A stretch of DNA of 64,000 nucleotides from Hymenobacter psychrotolerans DSM 18569. GTDB taxonomy: Bacteria > Bacteroidota > Bacteroidia > Cytophagales > Hymenobacteraceae. This document shows positions 1 through 8,057 of this stretch, one piece after another; position 1 is the stretch's first letter, and each line of letters begins with the position of its first letter. The stretch covers positions 62,001 to 126,000 of the forward strand of contig NZ_FRAS01000006.1 of the NCBI RefSeq assembly GCF_900142395.1, given 5' to 3'. A program made the translations under genes and the position numbers. The notes under the pieces are model-generated. The model did no database searches, was not told where the DNA came from, and was given only the letters and a program-made list of their open reading frames with translations.

Positions 1-1
1 T

Positions 2-682
2 TCCTGCCAGAGCAACGACTGCCTGAAAAGTGCCGGCGCCGAAACTATGGAGCGCCGTGAATTGCCCGCCTTCCAGGATATCACCGTCAACGACAACGTG
101 AGCGTGACGCTGGTGCAGGACACGGAAACGTATGCTGAGGTCCGGACCGGCGCCAATCTGCAGCCGGATCTGAAGCTGGACGTACGCGGCAACCGCCTCT
201 ATATCACCAACGAAAGCCGCTGCAACTGGAGCCGCAGCTACGATGTAGTGCACGAAGTGGTGCTGCACCTGCCCGGTTTCACGGATATGGACCACCTGGG
301 CCAGGGCACTATCCGCACCCGCGGCCAGTTCCGCGCCGATACGGCCTACATCCACATGACCGGCACCGGCGACTATGACCTCGACCTGCGCAGCAACTAC
401 CTCTGGCTCGACCAGTACGAGCTGGGCGACTACCGGCTGCGCGGCACCACCGACCAGCTGCTGCTGACCGGTGGCGGGCTGGGCCGCTTTTTCGCTACCG
501 ACATGCGGGCCCGCGCCTGCTACCTGTCCCTGTCGCTCTACGCCGACAACGACATCTACGTCAATGCGTCGCAGTATCTGCAGGGCTCACACGCCGGCGG
601 CGCTACCATCTACTACTCCGGCAATCCCACCTTCGCCGGCGTTCAAATCACAGGCAAAGGCAAGTTCGTGAAGCTGGATTAA
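2..682 (+). CDS. GIN-domain (DUF2807) protein, 5' end cut by the window
   Basis: The frame is open from base 2, so the ATG at base 47 is internal and the true N-terminus lies upstream. The visible 226 residues match the putative auto-transporter adhesin head GIN domain (DUF2807): a strand-rich fold that begins with the typical 'LPAFQDITVNDNVSVTLVQD' segment and continues with repeated short beta strands. Such proteins in Bacteroidota are usually exported and of unknown role. The signal peptide or lipobox would be upstream and cannot be seen. The last residues are GKGKFVKLD. The family call is good; the function is unknown. Confidence 0.8.
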   Translation, partial: SCQSNDCLKSAGAETMERRELPAFQDITVNDNVSVTLVQDTETYAEVRTGANLQPDLKLDVRGNRLYITNESRCNWSRSYDVVHEVVLHLPGFTDMDHLGQGTIRTRGQFRADTAYIHMTGTGDYDLDLRSNYLWLDQYELGDYRLRGTTDQLLLTGGGLGRFFATDMRARACYLSLSLYADNDIYVNASQYLQGSHAGGATIYYSGNPTFAGVQITGKGKFVKLD

Positions 683-729
683 GACGGCTAGAATCACGGG
701 CAGCAGCCGGTAACAGCGCGCTCCTGCCG

Positions 730-1443
730 CTATAAGTCCCCCAACTGCGGCCGGATCAGGAGTTCTTCCACCACAGCCTGGGGCGAGAGAGTGTAGGCGG
801 CAAGCACGGCCGCCGCCACGTCTTCGGCTTTCACAAACCGTTCGGCGGGCAGGTCTACGCCTTCCCAGCTGGCCGTGAGCGTTGCGCCCGGCAGCACCGC
901 CGTTACGCGCACGTTCTGCACTTTCAGCTCTTCGCGCAGGTTGCGTGTGAAGCCGTACAGCGCGTGCTTGGCAATGCCGTAGGAGCCGCCATTGGGGTAG
1001 GCCGTAATGCTGGCCGTGGAGCAGATGTTGAAAATGTGGCCGGTCCGGCGCGCAATCAGGCCGGGCAGCAGTGCCAGCGTCACGTCGTAGGCGCTCAGCA
1101 GGTTCACGGCCAGCATCTGCCGCAGCTGCGAGCCATCCTGGGGTTCGTCCTGGAGGCGGCCGGGCAGGAACGAGCCGGTATTATTCACCAGCACTTCCAC
1201 GGCACCGCCCAGGCCCAGCACAAAATCTGTAAAGCAGCGGCAGTCTTCGGTGCGGCTCAGGTCGGCGGGCAGCGTGTGCAGCACCGCGCCGGGAACTTGT
1301 TGCGCTACATCTGTTTGCAGCTGGGCCAGGTCGGTGGCCGAGCGGGCGCAGGTGACCACCGGAAAGCCGGCCCGCAGGAAGCTGTACACTACGGCGCGCC
1401 CGATTCCTTTGCTGCCTCCTGTCACCACGACATATTTTTCCAT
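730..1443 (-). CDS. SDR family oxidoreductase (FabG-like)
   Basis: A 237-residue classical short-chain dehydrogenase/reductase. The N-terminal TGGSKGIG motif (about residues 8-15) binds NAD(P)H, NNTG (about residue 87) corresponds to the NNAG structural motif, a serine lies in ICSTAS, and YGIAK supplies the catalytic Tyr and Lys. These proteins reduce or oxidise carbonyl/hydroxyl groups in the cytosol. The substrate cannot be read from sequence; a beta-ketoacyl reductase-like activity is only a family guess. It is transcribed divergently from mlaE with about 100 bases between them, so its promoter should lie in that gap. Confidence 0.88.
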   Translation of the reverse strand: MEKYVVVTGGSKGIGRAVVYSFLRAGFPVVTCARSATDLAQLQTDVAQQVPGAVLHTLPADLSRTEDCRCFTDFVLGLGGAVEVLVNNTGSFLPGRLQDEPQDGSQLRQMLAVNLLSAYDVTLALLPGLIARRTGHIFNICSTASITAYPNGGSYGIAKHALYGFTRNLREELKVQNVRVTAVLPGATLTASWEGVDLPAERFVKAEDVAAAVLAAYTLSPQAVVEELLIRPQLGDL

Positions 1444-1545
1444 TCCTTTGGTTGTTGTTTCGGTTTTTACGTAAGGATTCGGGGCTTCTGCGGCCCGGTT
1501 TGGCCGCGCTGCAAGTTCCCGCTTTTCTATCTCACTTCACCTTCT

Positions 1546-2277
1546 ATGGTTAAGACCTTCGGCTCTTTTCTACTCTTCATGCAGAGTATGCTGTTCCGCA
1601 AAGAGCGGTTTGCCGTGCTCTGGAAGCGCACCATCGATGAATGCATCCTTATCGGCATCGACTCGGTGTTCATTGTGTCTATCGTGTCGGCCTTCATCGG
1701 GGCCGTAACGTGCGTGCAGATTGCCTACAACCTCATCAACCCGCTTATTCCCAAGTCTACCATCGGATACATGGTGCGCGAGATGACCATTCTGGAACTG
1801 GCTCCCACCATCACCAGCATTGTGCTGGCCGGCAAAGTGGGCTCCAGCATTGCGGGAGGCCTGGGCACTATGCGTATTACCGAGCAGGTGTCAGCCCTCG
1901 AAGTAATGGGCATCAACTCCGCTTCTTACCTTGTGCTGCCGCGCATCATTGCCTCCATGGTGATGTTTCCGCTGCTCGTTATTCTGGCAATGGCCCTCTC
2001 CATCATTGGCGGCTATCTGGCCGGAACCCTGTCGGGCGCTATGTCGGCGCAGGAGTATGTAGAAGGCATCCGCACCGACTTCATTCCGTACAACATCACG
2101 TTTGCGCTGATAAAATCGGTGGTTTTTGCGTTCCTCGTGTCGGCTATTTCGTCGTTTAAAGGCTACTACACGCAGGGCGGTGCCCTGGAAGTAGGAGCTG
2201 CCAGCACCGGCGCCGTTACCAACTCCATTATTGCCATTCTGCTCGCCGACTACGCCTTGGCCGCCATTCTGCTGTAA
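1546..2277 (+). CDS. mlaE: MlaE-family ABC transporter permease
   Basis: A 243-residue integral membrane permease of the MlaE (YrbE) family, which with an ATPase moves phospholipid between the outer and inner membranes. The family core is clear: RTIDECILIGIDS near the start, SFIGAVT-like first membrane segment, LELAPTITSIVLAGKVGSSI, GTMRITEQVSALEVMGIN, and a C-terminal GYYTQGGALEVG. The frame is open far upstream across the SDR gap, but homology begins at this ATG (MVKTFGSFLLF). The ATPase gene mlaF follows after 92 bases, so the two form an operon. No MlaD substrate-binding gene is in the window. Confidence 0.93.
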   Translation: MVKTFGSFLLFMQSMLFRKERFAVLWKRTIDECILIGIDSVFIVSIVSAFIGAVTCVQIAYNLINPLIPKSTIGYMVREMTILELAPTITSIVLAGKVGSSIAGGLGTMRITEQVSALEVMGINSASYLVLPRIIASMVMFPLLVILAMALSIIGGYLAGTLSGAMSAQEYVEGIRTDFIPYNITFALIKSVVFAFLVSAISSFKGYYTQGGALEVGAASTGAVTNSIIAILLADYALAAILL

Positions 2278-2369
2278 CACATGTGCTGTTCGCTGCCAGC
2301 AGTTAGCCAGCAGGTTCGCTCTGGTAAGAGCTAGCAGCCATCCCGTATCAGCCATCAGCTTACTACCCC

Positions 2370-3179
2370 ATGATTGAGGTTCATAATATTCAGAAGTCGT
2401 TCGATGGCAACCCGGTACTCAAGGGCATCACCTGCACCTTCGAAACTGGCAAGTGCAACCTGCTGCTGGGCGGCTCCGGTACCGGCAAAAGCGTGCTGCT
2501 GCAGTGCATTGTGGGGTTGATGAAGCCTGACCTGGGCAGCATCACGTTCGACGGCACGGTGTTCACGAACAACAAAGTGGACATCCGGCAGGAAATCCGC
2601 CGCAAAATCGGGATGCTGTTTCAGGGCAGCGCCCTCTTCGACTCGATGACGGTGTATGAAAACACCGAGTTTCCGCTGAAGATGCTGACGCCCGAAATGA
2701 GCCGGGAAGAGCGGCGCGACCGGGTGGAATTCTGCCTGAAGCGGGTGGGCCTCGAAAATGCCGGCAACAAGATGCCTTCCGAAATTTCCGGCGGCATGAA
2801 GAAGCGCGTGGGTATTGCCCGTGCCATTGCGCCCCAGTGTACCTACCTCTTCTGCGATGAGCCCAACTCCGGTCTCGACCCCGCCACCAGCATCAAAATC
2901 GACCAGCTCATCCAGGAAATCACCTACGAATACAACATCACCACCGTCGTCATCACCCACGACATGAACTCGGTCGTCGAAATCGGCGACCATATCATCT
3001 TCATGCACAAGGGCCTCAAGCTCTGGGACGGCACCAAAGACGAAATCCTCAATGCGCAGGTGCCGGAGCTGCGCGAGTTCATCTTCAGCAGCAGCCTTGT
3101 GCGCGCCGCCAAGAAAGTGGACGAAGAGTCGGAAGGTGGCCTCGAAGCGCTGGCCAGCGAACCACTATCGGAAGTATAG
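2370..3179 (+). CDS. mlaF: MlaF-family ABC transporter ATP-binding protein
   Basis: A 269-residue ABC ATPase that would power the MlaE permease encoded just upstream in phospholipid trafficking. Walker A is GGSGTGKS (residues 34-41), the signature is SGGMKKR (about residue 140), and Walker B is YLFCDEP followed by the Mla-type NSGLDP D-loop. The H-loop histidine lies in VVITHDM. Length fits the MlaF family (about 260). A strong hairpin terminator follows 17 bases after the stop. The C-terminal tail is acidic and Ser/Glu rich. Confidence 0.93.
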   Translation: MIEVHNIQKSFDGNPVLKGITCTFETGKCNLLLGGSGTGKSVLLQCIVGLMKPDLGSITFDGTVFTNNKVDIRQEIRRKIGMLFQGSALFDSMTVYENTEFPLKMLTPEMSREERRDRVEFCLKRVGLENAGNKMPSEISGGMKKRVGIARAIAPQCTYLFCDEPNSGLDPATSIKIDQLIQEITYEYNITTVVITHDMNSVVEIGDHIIFMHKGLKLWDGTKDEILNAQVPELREFIFSSSLVRAAKKVDEESEGGLEALASEPLSEV

Positions 3180-3196
3180 GGCGCTTACTTTCAGTT

Positions 3197-3236
3197 AAAA
3201 AGGGCGGGCTGTTCTTCGGAACGACCCGCCCTTTTT
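3197..3236. terminator. Bidirectional intrinsic terminator, mlaF / YfiT-like gene
   Basis: A long hairpin with A5 and T5 flanks and a C(TTCG)G tetraloop. The arms AAAAAGGGCGGG and CCCGCCCTTTTT are perfect, with one mismatch and one wobble nearer the loop. It sits between the convergent stops of mlaF (+) and the YfiT-like gene (-), so it can stop both transcripts. Confidence 0.93.
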
Positions 3237-3244
3237 CGTACCAA

Positions 3245-3793
3245 TTAGCCCCACCCTTCGCGCCGGCGCAGCTCCGCGATGTGGCCCAGATGGTGACGGC
3301 CGTGCCAGGCATAGAGCACCAGCGCCTGGTCCAGCGTATAGTCGCGCTGCTTCTCCGGATGATGGAACGTGCGGGCCCACTGCTCGGGCGTGAGGTGGCG
3401 CATGAGTACGCCCCAGCGGATGTGCAAGGCCTCCAGCAGTGCCAGCGACACGGCCGGCGGCGTAGCCTGCGAATCGGGCAGCTCGGCCCAGGCAGCCTCT
3501 TCGTAGGGCCGCACCACGGGGTTTTCTTCGGTGAGAGCCAGCTTGAAACGGGTGTAGCTGTTCAGGTGCGAGTCGGGCAGATGGTGCAGCACCTGGCGCA
3601 CACTCCAGCCGCCGGGGCGGTAAGGCGTGTTGAGCTGCGTGGGGTTCAGGCCCGTTACGGCTGCCCGGATCTGGTCGGGCAGCAGCGCAATCTGGGCAAT
3701 ATAGGCCATGCGGGCACCCTGTTCCAGCGGGTGGGCAGGCAGCACCGGATGGCCGATTGGATAGCGCAGGTCGGGTTCAGTAGTAATGGTCAT
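3245..3793 (-). CDS. YfiT/DinB-family putative bacillithiol transferase
   Basis: A 182-residue DinB-superfamily four-helix protein close to Bacillus YfiT, a metal-dependent transferase that adds bacillithiol to substrates. It begins with the family hallmark DLRYPIGHP. Candidate metal ligands are the first His in VRQVLHHLPDSH and the paired His in WHGRHHLGHI near the C-terminus. Length matches the family (about 175-185). Whether this organism uses bacillithiol cannot be judged here, so the substrate thiol is inferred. It is monocistronic and ends at the shared terminator. Confidence 0.85.
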   Translation of the reverse strand: MTITTEPDLRYPIGHPVLPAHPLEQGARMAYIAQIALLPDQIRAAVTGLNPTQLNTPYRPGGWSVRQVLHHLPDSHLNSYTRFKLALTEENPVVRPYEEAAWAELPDSQATPPAVSLALLEALHIRWGVLMRHLTPEQWARTFHHPEKQRDYTLDQALVLYAWHGRHHLGHIAELRRREGWG

Positions 3794-3883
3794 GAGAAGT
3801 TCAGTTTAAGGAAAACCGCCGTTTACGGCCGATTTTCCGCGTAAGTTCTCTTTGTTGATGTGACTTCTGGCAAATACTTGGGA

Positions 3884-4255
3884 TTAATGCGGGACATAAT
3901 TGGTATACCACAATGCGACCAGCAAAACCCACGAAAACACGAGTAAGCCTATAAGAATGGCCGTATGCTTATTGATATAACTGATGGGTTGTGCGTCATA
4001 TGCTGACACCATTATTTTCCAACGTTCATTACGAGCGAATACCCAGTAGTTCACCACCATAACCACGGCCCAGCAGGCCATGAACAAGACTTTTGAGTAT
4101 ACACCCGTAACGCGTAGTATGAATATTAAAAACAACGCTGCTACTGCGTTTACGCTCCAATATCCGCCGTCTGATAGTCCTTTATCTTCGACTTGTGGGT
4201 TTATGTGGCGAGCAAGCCTGACAATGGCGTGAAATAACAAGGTATAGTAATTCAT
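3884..4255 (-). CDS. Small hypothetical membrane protein
   Basis: A 123-residue protein that I do not recognise. Three hydrophobic stretches can be seen: about 35-52 (VNAVAALFLIFILRVTGV), 56-72 (VLFMACWAVVMVVNYWV), and 97-116 (TAILIGLLVFSWVLLVALWY). The N-terminus (YYTLLFHAIVRLARHI) is probably an interfacial helix. GC content is clearly below that of the neighbours, which may point to recent acquisition or to relaxed constraint. ATG at 4255 is the only good start. It stands alone between two terminators. Confidence 0.6.
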   Translation of the reverse strand: MNYYTLLFHAIVRLARHINPQVEDKGLSDGGYWSVNAVAALFLIFILRVTGVYSKVLFMACWAVVMVVNYWVFARNERWKIMVSAYDAQPISYINKHTAILIGLLVFSWVLLVALWYTNYVPH

Positions 4256-4338
4256 ACTGTCTGTTTCACTGATAGCGGCCGGTGTTCAGTAATCTTGCTA
4301 TTGAAGCTATACCACAGCCACCTATATCATAAATAGAA

Positions 4339-4368
4339 GGGCCTCTCTATACCAGAGAAGCCCTTTTT
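4339..4368. terminator. Intrinsic terminator downstream of the BFN gene
   Basis: Hairpin with arms GGGCcTCTCT and AGAGAaGCCC (one mismatch), a five-base loop, and TTTTT on the plus strand. It lies 28 bases beyond the end of the minus-strand BFN gene. The best T-tract is on the plus strand, where no gene ends nearby; on the minus strand the tract is TTCTATTT. Confidence 0.65.
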
Positions 4369-4395
4369 AAACTTGCATTGTCTGCGAAACGGTAC

Positions 4396-5019
4396 TTAGC
4401 CGTTGCGCTTGTTGAGTTCGTCGCGGATTTTGGCGGCCTTCTCGTAGTCCTCCCGTTCCAGCGCCTGTGCCAGCATTTTGGTCAGCTCGTCCAACGACAC
4501 CTGCCCGCTGGGGTCGCGCGGCGCGGGAGCCGGCTTGGCCGGGCCCTCGTTGGTGTCGTCATCGTCCTCGTCATCCTCGTCGTCGGCCTCATCGGCGTTT
4601 TCGTCAAGGTCGGAAAGGATAATACCGGCTTCGCTCAGCACACTTTCCACCGTGAAGATGGGCACGCCGAACCGCAGCCCGATGGCAATGGCGTCGGACG
4701 GGCGGGCATCCAGCTCGAAGGTGCTGGCGCCATCGGAGCAGATGATTTTCGAGTAGAAAACGCCTTCCTTCAGGTCAGAAATCAGGACTTCGAGCACGGC
4801 CACATGCACATGCTCGGCGAAGGATTTGAACAGGTCGTGGGTGAGCGGCCGGTTCGGGTTGATTTTTTCTATCTGAATGGCAATGCTCTGCGCCTCAAAC
4901 ATGCCAATGATGATAGGCAAGCGCCGGTTGCCGGTCTTCTCGCCCAGAATGAGCGCAAAAGAGCCAGACTGCGACTGGCTGGAGGACAAGCCAAGTATTT
5001 CGAGCGGAATCTTCTTCAC
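4396..5019 (-). CDS. Bifunctional nuclease (BFN/DUF151) domain protein with UVR motif
   Basis: A 207-residue protein. The N-terminal two-thirds is the BFN domain: KKIPLEILGLSSSQSQSGSF, then EKTGNRRLPIIIGMFEAQSI, and the DARPSDAIAIGLRFGVPIF core. A very acidic linker (ADEADDEDDEDDDD) follows, then a UvrB/C-type UVR motif (LDELTKMLAQALEREDYEKA). Plant and archaeal BFN proteins have nuclease activity; the bacterial role is unclear. I chose GTG 5019 because homology starts exactly at VKKIPLEI. The upstream in-frame ATG at 5088 lies inside the terminator of the preceding gene. Confidence 0.85.
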   Translation of the reverse strand: MKKIPLEILGLSSSQSQSGSFALILGEKTGNRRLPIIIGMFEAQSIAIQIEKINPNRPLTHDLFKSFAEHVHVAVLEVLISDLKEGVFYSKIICSDGASTFELDARPSDAIAIGLRFGVPIFTVESVLSEAGIILSDLDENADEADDEDDEDDDDTNEGPAKPAPAPRDPSGQVSLDELTKMLAQALEREDYEKAAKIRDELNKRNG

Positions 5020-5062
5020 GAATAAGTGAATGACTGGAGGGTGGAAGGAAGGTCTAACGTGA

Positions 5063-5101
5063 AAACAGCGACTGAGTGAAGCTGGCACTCAGTCGCTGTT
5101 T
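5063..5101 (-). terminator. Intrinsic terminator of the etfBA operon
   Basis: A perfect 16-bp stem, AAACAGCGACTGAGTG paired with CACTCAGTCGCTGTTT, with a 7-base loop. On the minus strand it is followed by TTTTCACG. It begins 15 bases after the etfA stop, so transcription of etfBA should end before the BFN gene. Confidence 0.9.
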
Positions 5102-5115
5102 CCCTCATTCACTTA

Positions 5116-6093
5116 TTAGCTGAGCTCCTTAACGGCCTGCGTGAGCTTAGGCAGTACGTCAAACACGTCGCCAACGATGCCGTAATCAGCCGCTTTGAAG
5201 AACGGAGCCTCCGGATCTTTGTTGATGACCACAATCACCTTCGACGAGTTGACGCCGGCCAGGTGCTGGATAGCGCCCGAAATGCCGCAGGCAATGTACA
5301 GGTTCGGCGACACGGTGATGCCGGTCTGGCCTACGTGCTCGTGGTGAGGGCGCCAGTCGACGTCCGACACGGGCTTGGAGCAGGCCGTAGCCGCGCCGAG
5401 TGCCTGAGCCAGCTCCTCGATGAGGTGCCAGTTTTCGGGACCTTTCATGCCGCGGCCACCCGATACCACTTTGTCGGCTTCGGGCAGCAGAATGCCGCCG
5501 GCCTGGTCCTGCATCACTACTTGCTTGGGCGCATCGGCGAAATCGGCGTCAGACAACTGAGCCGAGAACGACTCTACCTGAGCGGTTTTGCCGGTTTCGT
5601 GCAGGGCCTCAATGGAGTTTTTCTTAACGGCAATAATCTTACGCTCGCCGTCCAGCTTCACATCGGCGAAGGCTTTGCCTGAGAAGGCACCACGCTTCAC
5701 TGAGAAAGAGCCACCATCGGTTTTGGGCAGCTCGACTACGTTGGTAGCGAGGCTGGCCTGCAGCCGGATGGACAGGCGCGAGCCTACAGCCGCTCCAATG
5801 TTGGAGTTGGCCAGCACGATTACTTTCGAGTCTTCTTTCTGCGAAGCGGCGGCAATGAGCTTGGTATAGGCACCGTTCACGAAGTCCTTGAGGCGGGGCT
5901 CAGCATCATAGAGCACCTTGCTGATACCCTGCTCACCGAGTTTGGCCAGGTTAGCCTCGGTGGCTTCGCCTACGGCTACGGCCGTGGCCGTGGTGCCGAG
6001 CAGCTGCGCTACCTGGCTGCCATAGGAAGCTACTTCCAGCGAGGACTTCTTTACCTCGCCACCATCACATTCAACAACAACTAGTACAGACAT
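5116..6093 (-). CDS. etfA: Electron transfer flavoprotein subunit alpha
   Basis: A 325-residue ETF alpha subunit. With EtfB it forms the FAD-containing heterodimer that takes electrons from acyl-CoA dehydrogenases and passes them to the respiratory chain. The C-terminal FAD-binding domain is intact: [55 protein letters not shown] and [22 protein letters not shown]. It follows etfB on the minus strand after 121 bases that contain an imperfect inverted repeat with the motif CTAAG/CTTAG. A strong terminator lies just downstream. Confidence 0.96.
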   Translation of the reverse strand: MSVLVVVECDGGEVKKSSLEVASYGSQVAQLLGTTATAVAVGEATEANLAKLGEQGISKVLYDAEPRLKDFVNGAYTKLIAAASQKEDSKVIVLANSNIGAAVGSRLSIRLQASLATNVVELPKTDGGSFSVKRGAFSGKAFADVKLDGERKIIAVKKNSIEALHETGKTAQVESFSAQLSDADFADAPKQVVMQDQAGGILLPEADKVVSGGRGMKGPENWHLIEELAQALGAATACSKPVSDVDWRPHHEHVGQTGITVSPNLYIACGISGAIQHLAGVNSSKVIVVINKDPEAPFFKAADYGIVGDVFDVLPKLTQAVKELS

Positions 6094-6214
6094 TTTCTGA
6101 GAGGTTAGATAGTAGAGCTAAGAACTTAGAATGCCTGATGGCACGTAGCCAGTCCGGGAGCCTGCTGGCATCCTTTCTGCGCTGGGCTCTAAGTTCCAGA
6201 ATCTCAGTTCTGAA

Positions 6215-6955
6215 TTAGATTACTTTGGCTTCGTTGCGGAGTAGCTTGATCAGCTCGCCGGCGCTTTCGGCCGGAATGAGCTTCACGCCTTGCTTTTTGG
6301 GCGGCAGTGCGTACTCGGCCACTTCCGTGCGGGCCGCATCGGCGGTGGGCTCCACTACTTTCAGCGGCTTGGTGCGGGCCGTCATGATGCCGCGCATGTT
6401 GGGAATGCGGGGCTCACACATTGGCTGCTGGCACGAGGCCACAAACGGCGTGTTTACTTCCACGATTTCCTTGCCGCCCTCAATTTCGCGCTCCAGCGTA
6501 GCGGTGTTGCCGCTCATATCCAGCTTCATAGCCGGCGCTACCGTCGGGATGCCGAGCAGCTCGCCTACCATGCCGTGCACCTGGAAGCCATTATAGTCAA
6601 TGCTTTCCTTGCCCATCAGAATCACGTCGTAGCCGCCATCCTTGGCAATGCTGGCAATCTGCTGCGCCACGAAGAAGGCGTCTTTGGGATGCGCGTTTAC
6701 CCGGATGGCATCATCGGCCCCAATAGCCAGCGCCTTGCGGATGTTGGGCTCGGTGTCGGCTTCGCCCACGTTGAGCACCGTTACGGTGCCGCTGCCCTGG
6801 GCTTCTTTCAGCTCAATGGCGCGGGTGAGGGCATATTCATCCCATGGGTTGATTACAAACTGTACCCCTGCCTTGTTGAACTCCTTGTTATCGGGAGTGA
6901 AGGTAATTTTGGTGGTCGTGTCGGGGACGTTGCTGATGCAAACGAGAAACTTCAT
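6215..6955 (-). CDS. etfB: Electron transfer flavoprotein subunit beta
   Basis: A 246-residue ETF beta subunit (usual length about 245-260). It carries the family landmarks: MKFLVCISNVPDTTTKI, NPWDEYALTRAIELKE, DVILMGKESIDYNGFQV and MCEPRIPNMRGIMTARTKPL; in the family this subunit holds AMP. It is the first gene of the etfBA operon. A perfect 16-bp palindrome lies 38 bases upstream of the ATG, between this gene and the divergent TPR gene, and could be an operator. Confidence 0.96.
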   Translation of the reverse strand: MKFLVCISNVPDTTTKITFTPDNKEFNKAGVQFVINPWDEYALTRAIELKEAQGSGTVTVLNVGEADTEPNIRKALAIGADDAIRVNAHPKDAFFVAQQIASIAKDGGYDVILMGKESIDYNGFQVHGMVGELLGIPTVAPAMKLDMSGNTATLEREIEGGKEIVEVNTPFVASCQQPMCEPRIPNMRGIMTARTKPLKVVEPTADAARTEVAEYALPPKKQGVKLIPAESAGELIKLLRNEAKVI

Positions 6956-6992
6956 CTACGGCTGCTTGAGTTGAGGATAAAACTACGGGAAA

Positions 6993-7008
6993 GCCCCAAA
7001 TTTGGGGC
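6993..7008. promoter_or_regulatory. 16-bp perfect palindrome, possible operator
   Basis: GCCCCAAATTTGGGGC is a perfect two-fold palindrome in the 77-base gap between the divergent etfB and TPR genes. Such a site fits a dimeric regulator. It has no T-tract and lies upstream of both genes, so it is not a terminator. No regulator is identified. Confidence 0.45.
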
Positions 7009-7032
7009 GAAGATACTGAAAACTCCTGCCCT

Positions 7033-7374
7033 ATGGAAACTGCGCCCAGCCGCCTGCAACAACTTCTGGCCTTCTACCAAGACGACCCGAACGACGCCTT
7101 CACGATTTATGCGCTGGCCACTGAGTATAAGGCAACTGAGCCCCTGCGGGCGCTGGAATACTTCCAGAAACTGCTGACCGAGCACCCCGACTACGTGGGC
7201 ACTTACTACCACGCCGGCAAGCTGCTCGAACAGTTACAAAAGCCCGATGAGGCCGAGAAAGTTTACCGCGAAGGGCTGCGCGTAAGCCGAAAAGCCGGCC
7301 AGATGCATGCCGCCAGCGAGTTGCAGCAGGCCCTGAACCAGTGCCTCGGGCTCGACTACGAAGACGAAGTATAG
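7033..7374 (+). CDS. Small tetratricopeptide repeat protein
   Basis: A 113-residue soluble protein made largely of TPR helices: DPNDAFTIYALATEYKATEP, LRALEYFQKLLTEHPDYVGT, YYHAGKLLEQLQKPDEAEKV and YREGLRVSRKAG. The pattern gives about two and a half repeats followed by a capping helix and an acidic tail (LDYEDEV). TPR proteins act as protein-binding scaffolds; the partner is unknown. It is divergent from etfB. The remnant response regulator starts 45 bases downstream on the same strand. Confidence 0.8.
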   Translation: METAPSRLQQLLAFYQDDPNDAFTIYALATEYKATEPLRALEYFQKLLTEHPDYVGTYYHAGKLLEQLQKPDEAEKVYREGLRVSRKAGQMHAASELQQALNQCLGLDYEDEV

Positions 7375-7419
7375 CCCAAGGCTGTTTCGCAGCTGCCCAC
7401 TTCCCATACCGCGCAACCC

Positions 7420-7677
7420 ATGAAAATACTACTGGTAGAAGACGAGCCCAAGGTGTCGGCCTTTATTCGCCGGGGGCTGGAGGAAGAAGGGTTTGCGGTA
7501 GATGTGGCGTTCGATGGCGACACGGGCCGGCGGCTGGCCCTGGCCCAGCCCTACGACCTAGTGATTCTGGACGTCATTCTGCCCCACTTCAACGGCTACG
7601 AGGTGCTGGCCACCACTCCGTATGCGCCCAGCGGCCCGTACGTGGGAGGAGGCATCAGTGTCCGGCTGCCTAAATAA
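7420..7677 (+). pseudogene. Truncated OmpR-type response regulator fused to a kinase-like tail
   Basis: The first 66 residues are a normal receiver-domain start: KILLVEDEPKVSAFIRRGLE with the acidic pair (E7, D8), and the phospho-acceptor Asp in LVILDVILP, up to FNGYEV. It then breaks: the switch Thr/Ser, the conserved Lys and the whole DNA-binding domain are missing. The last residues, GPYVGGGISVRLPK, resemble the G-x-T/S-VRLP end of a sensor histidine kinase. The simplest reading is an internal in-frame deletion across a regulator-kinase gene pair, leaving both ends joined. The product cannot act as a transcription factor. Confidence 0.75.
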
Positions 7678-7839
7678 ACACGTGGCACTATACTACATGA
7701 TTATGTGATTGACGGCGGGGGCATCAGGCCGTAGTTTTAGGTAGCTGAATGGAAGCAGGTCGATTTGTTGGCTGCTCTTCTGTTTTACACACCTCTTGCT
7801 ACAATACCGCCAGCCGCCCCCTCCTTTTCTCTGCTCTGG

Positions 7840-7873
7840 AACGCCTTTGACCTTCGGCCAAAGGCGTTTTTTT
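7840..7873 (+). terminator. Intrinsic terminator after the regulator remnant
   Basis: A 10-bp perfect stem, AACGCCTTTG with CAAAGGCGTT, a 9-base loop, and a run of seven T. It probably belongs to the original two-component operon of which the remnant at 7420 is left. Apart from this and the promoter at 7994, the gap between 7678 and 8057 holds no recognisable gene and becomes AT-rich after 7900. Confidence 0.85.
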
Positions 7874-7993
7874 ATGGGCTACTATGCAGGTATTAGCTCA
7901 GCAGTAATTCTACCCTCACAATGTTACAGGACTGATGCTTATTTGCACTATAACCACAACATTAAATTTTATATAGTCTTAAAAAAATATGTG

Positions 7994-8027
7994 TTTGTAT
8001 ATTTTCAACAACAATTAAGTAGCTTTG
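7994..8027 (+). promoter_or_regulatory. Bacteroidota-type promoter of the TPR sensor kinase
   Basis: TTTG at 7994-7997 and TAGCTTTG at 8020-8027, separated by 22 bases, match the Bacteroidota consensus TTTG / TAnnTTTG. The site lies in a strongly AT-rich stretch, with the kinase ATG 30 bases downstream. Confidence 0.6.
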
Positions 8028-8057
8028 AGGTGTGAGTTGAAGGCTTTAGGTCTGGCT

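Noticed and set aside
964..1545. N-terminal extension of the mlaE frame
   Set aside because: It runs antisense through the SDR gene; MlaE homology and length start at ATG 1546.
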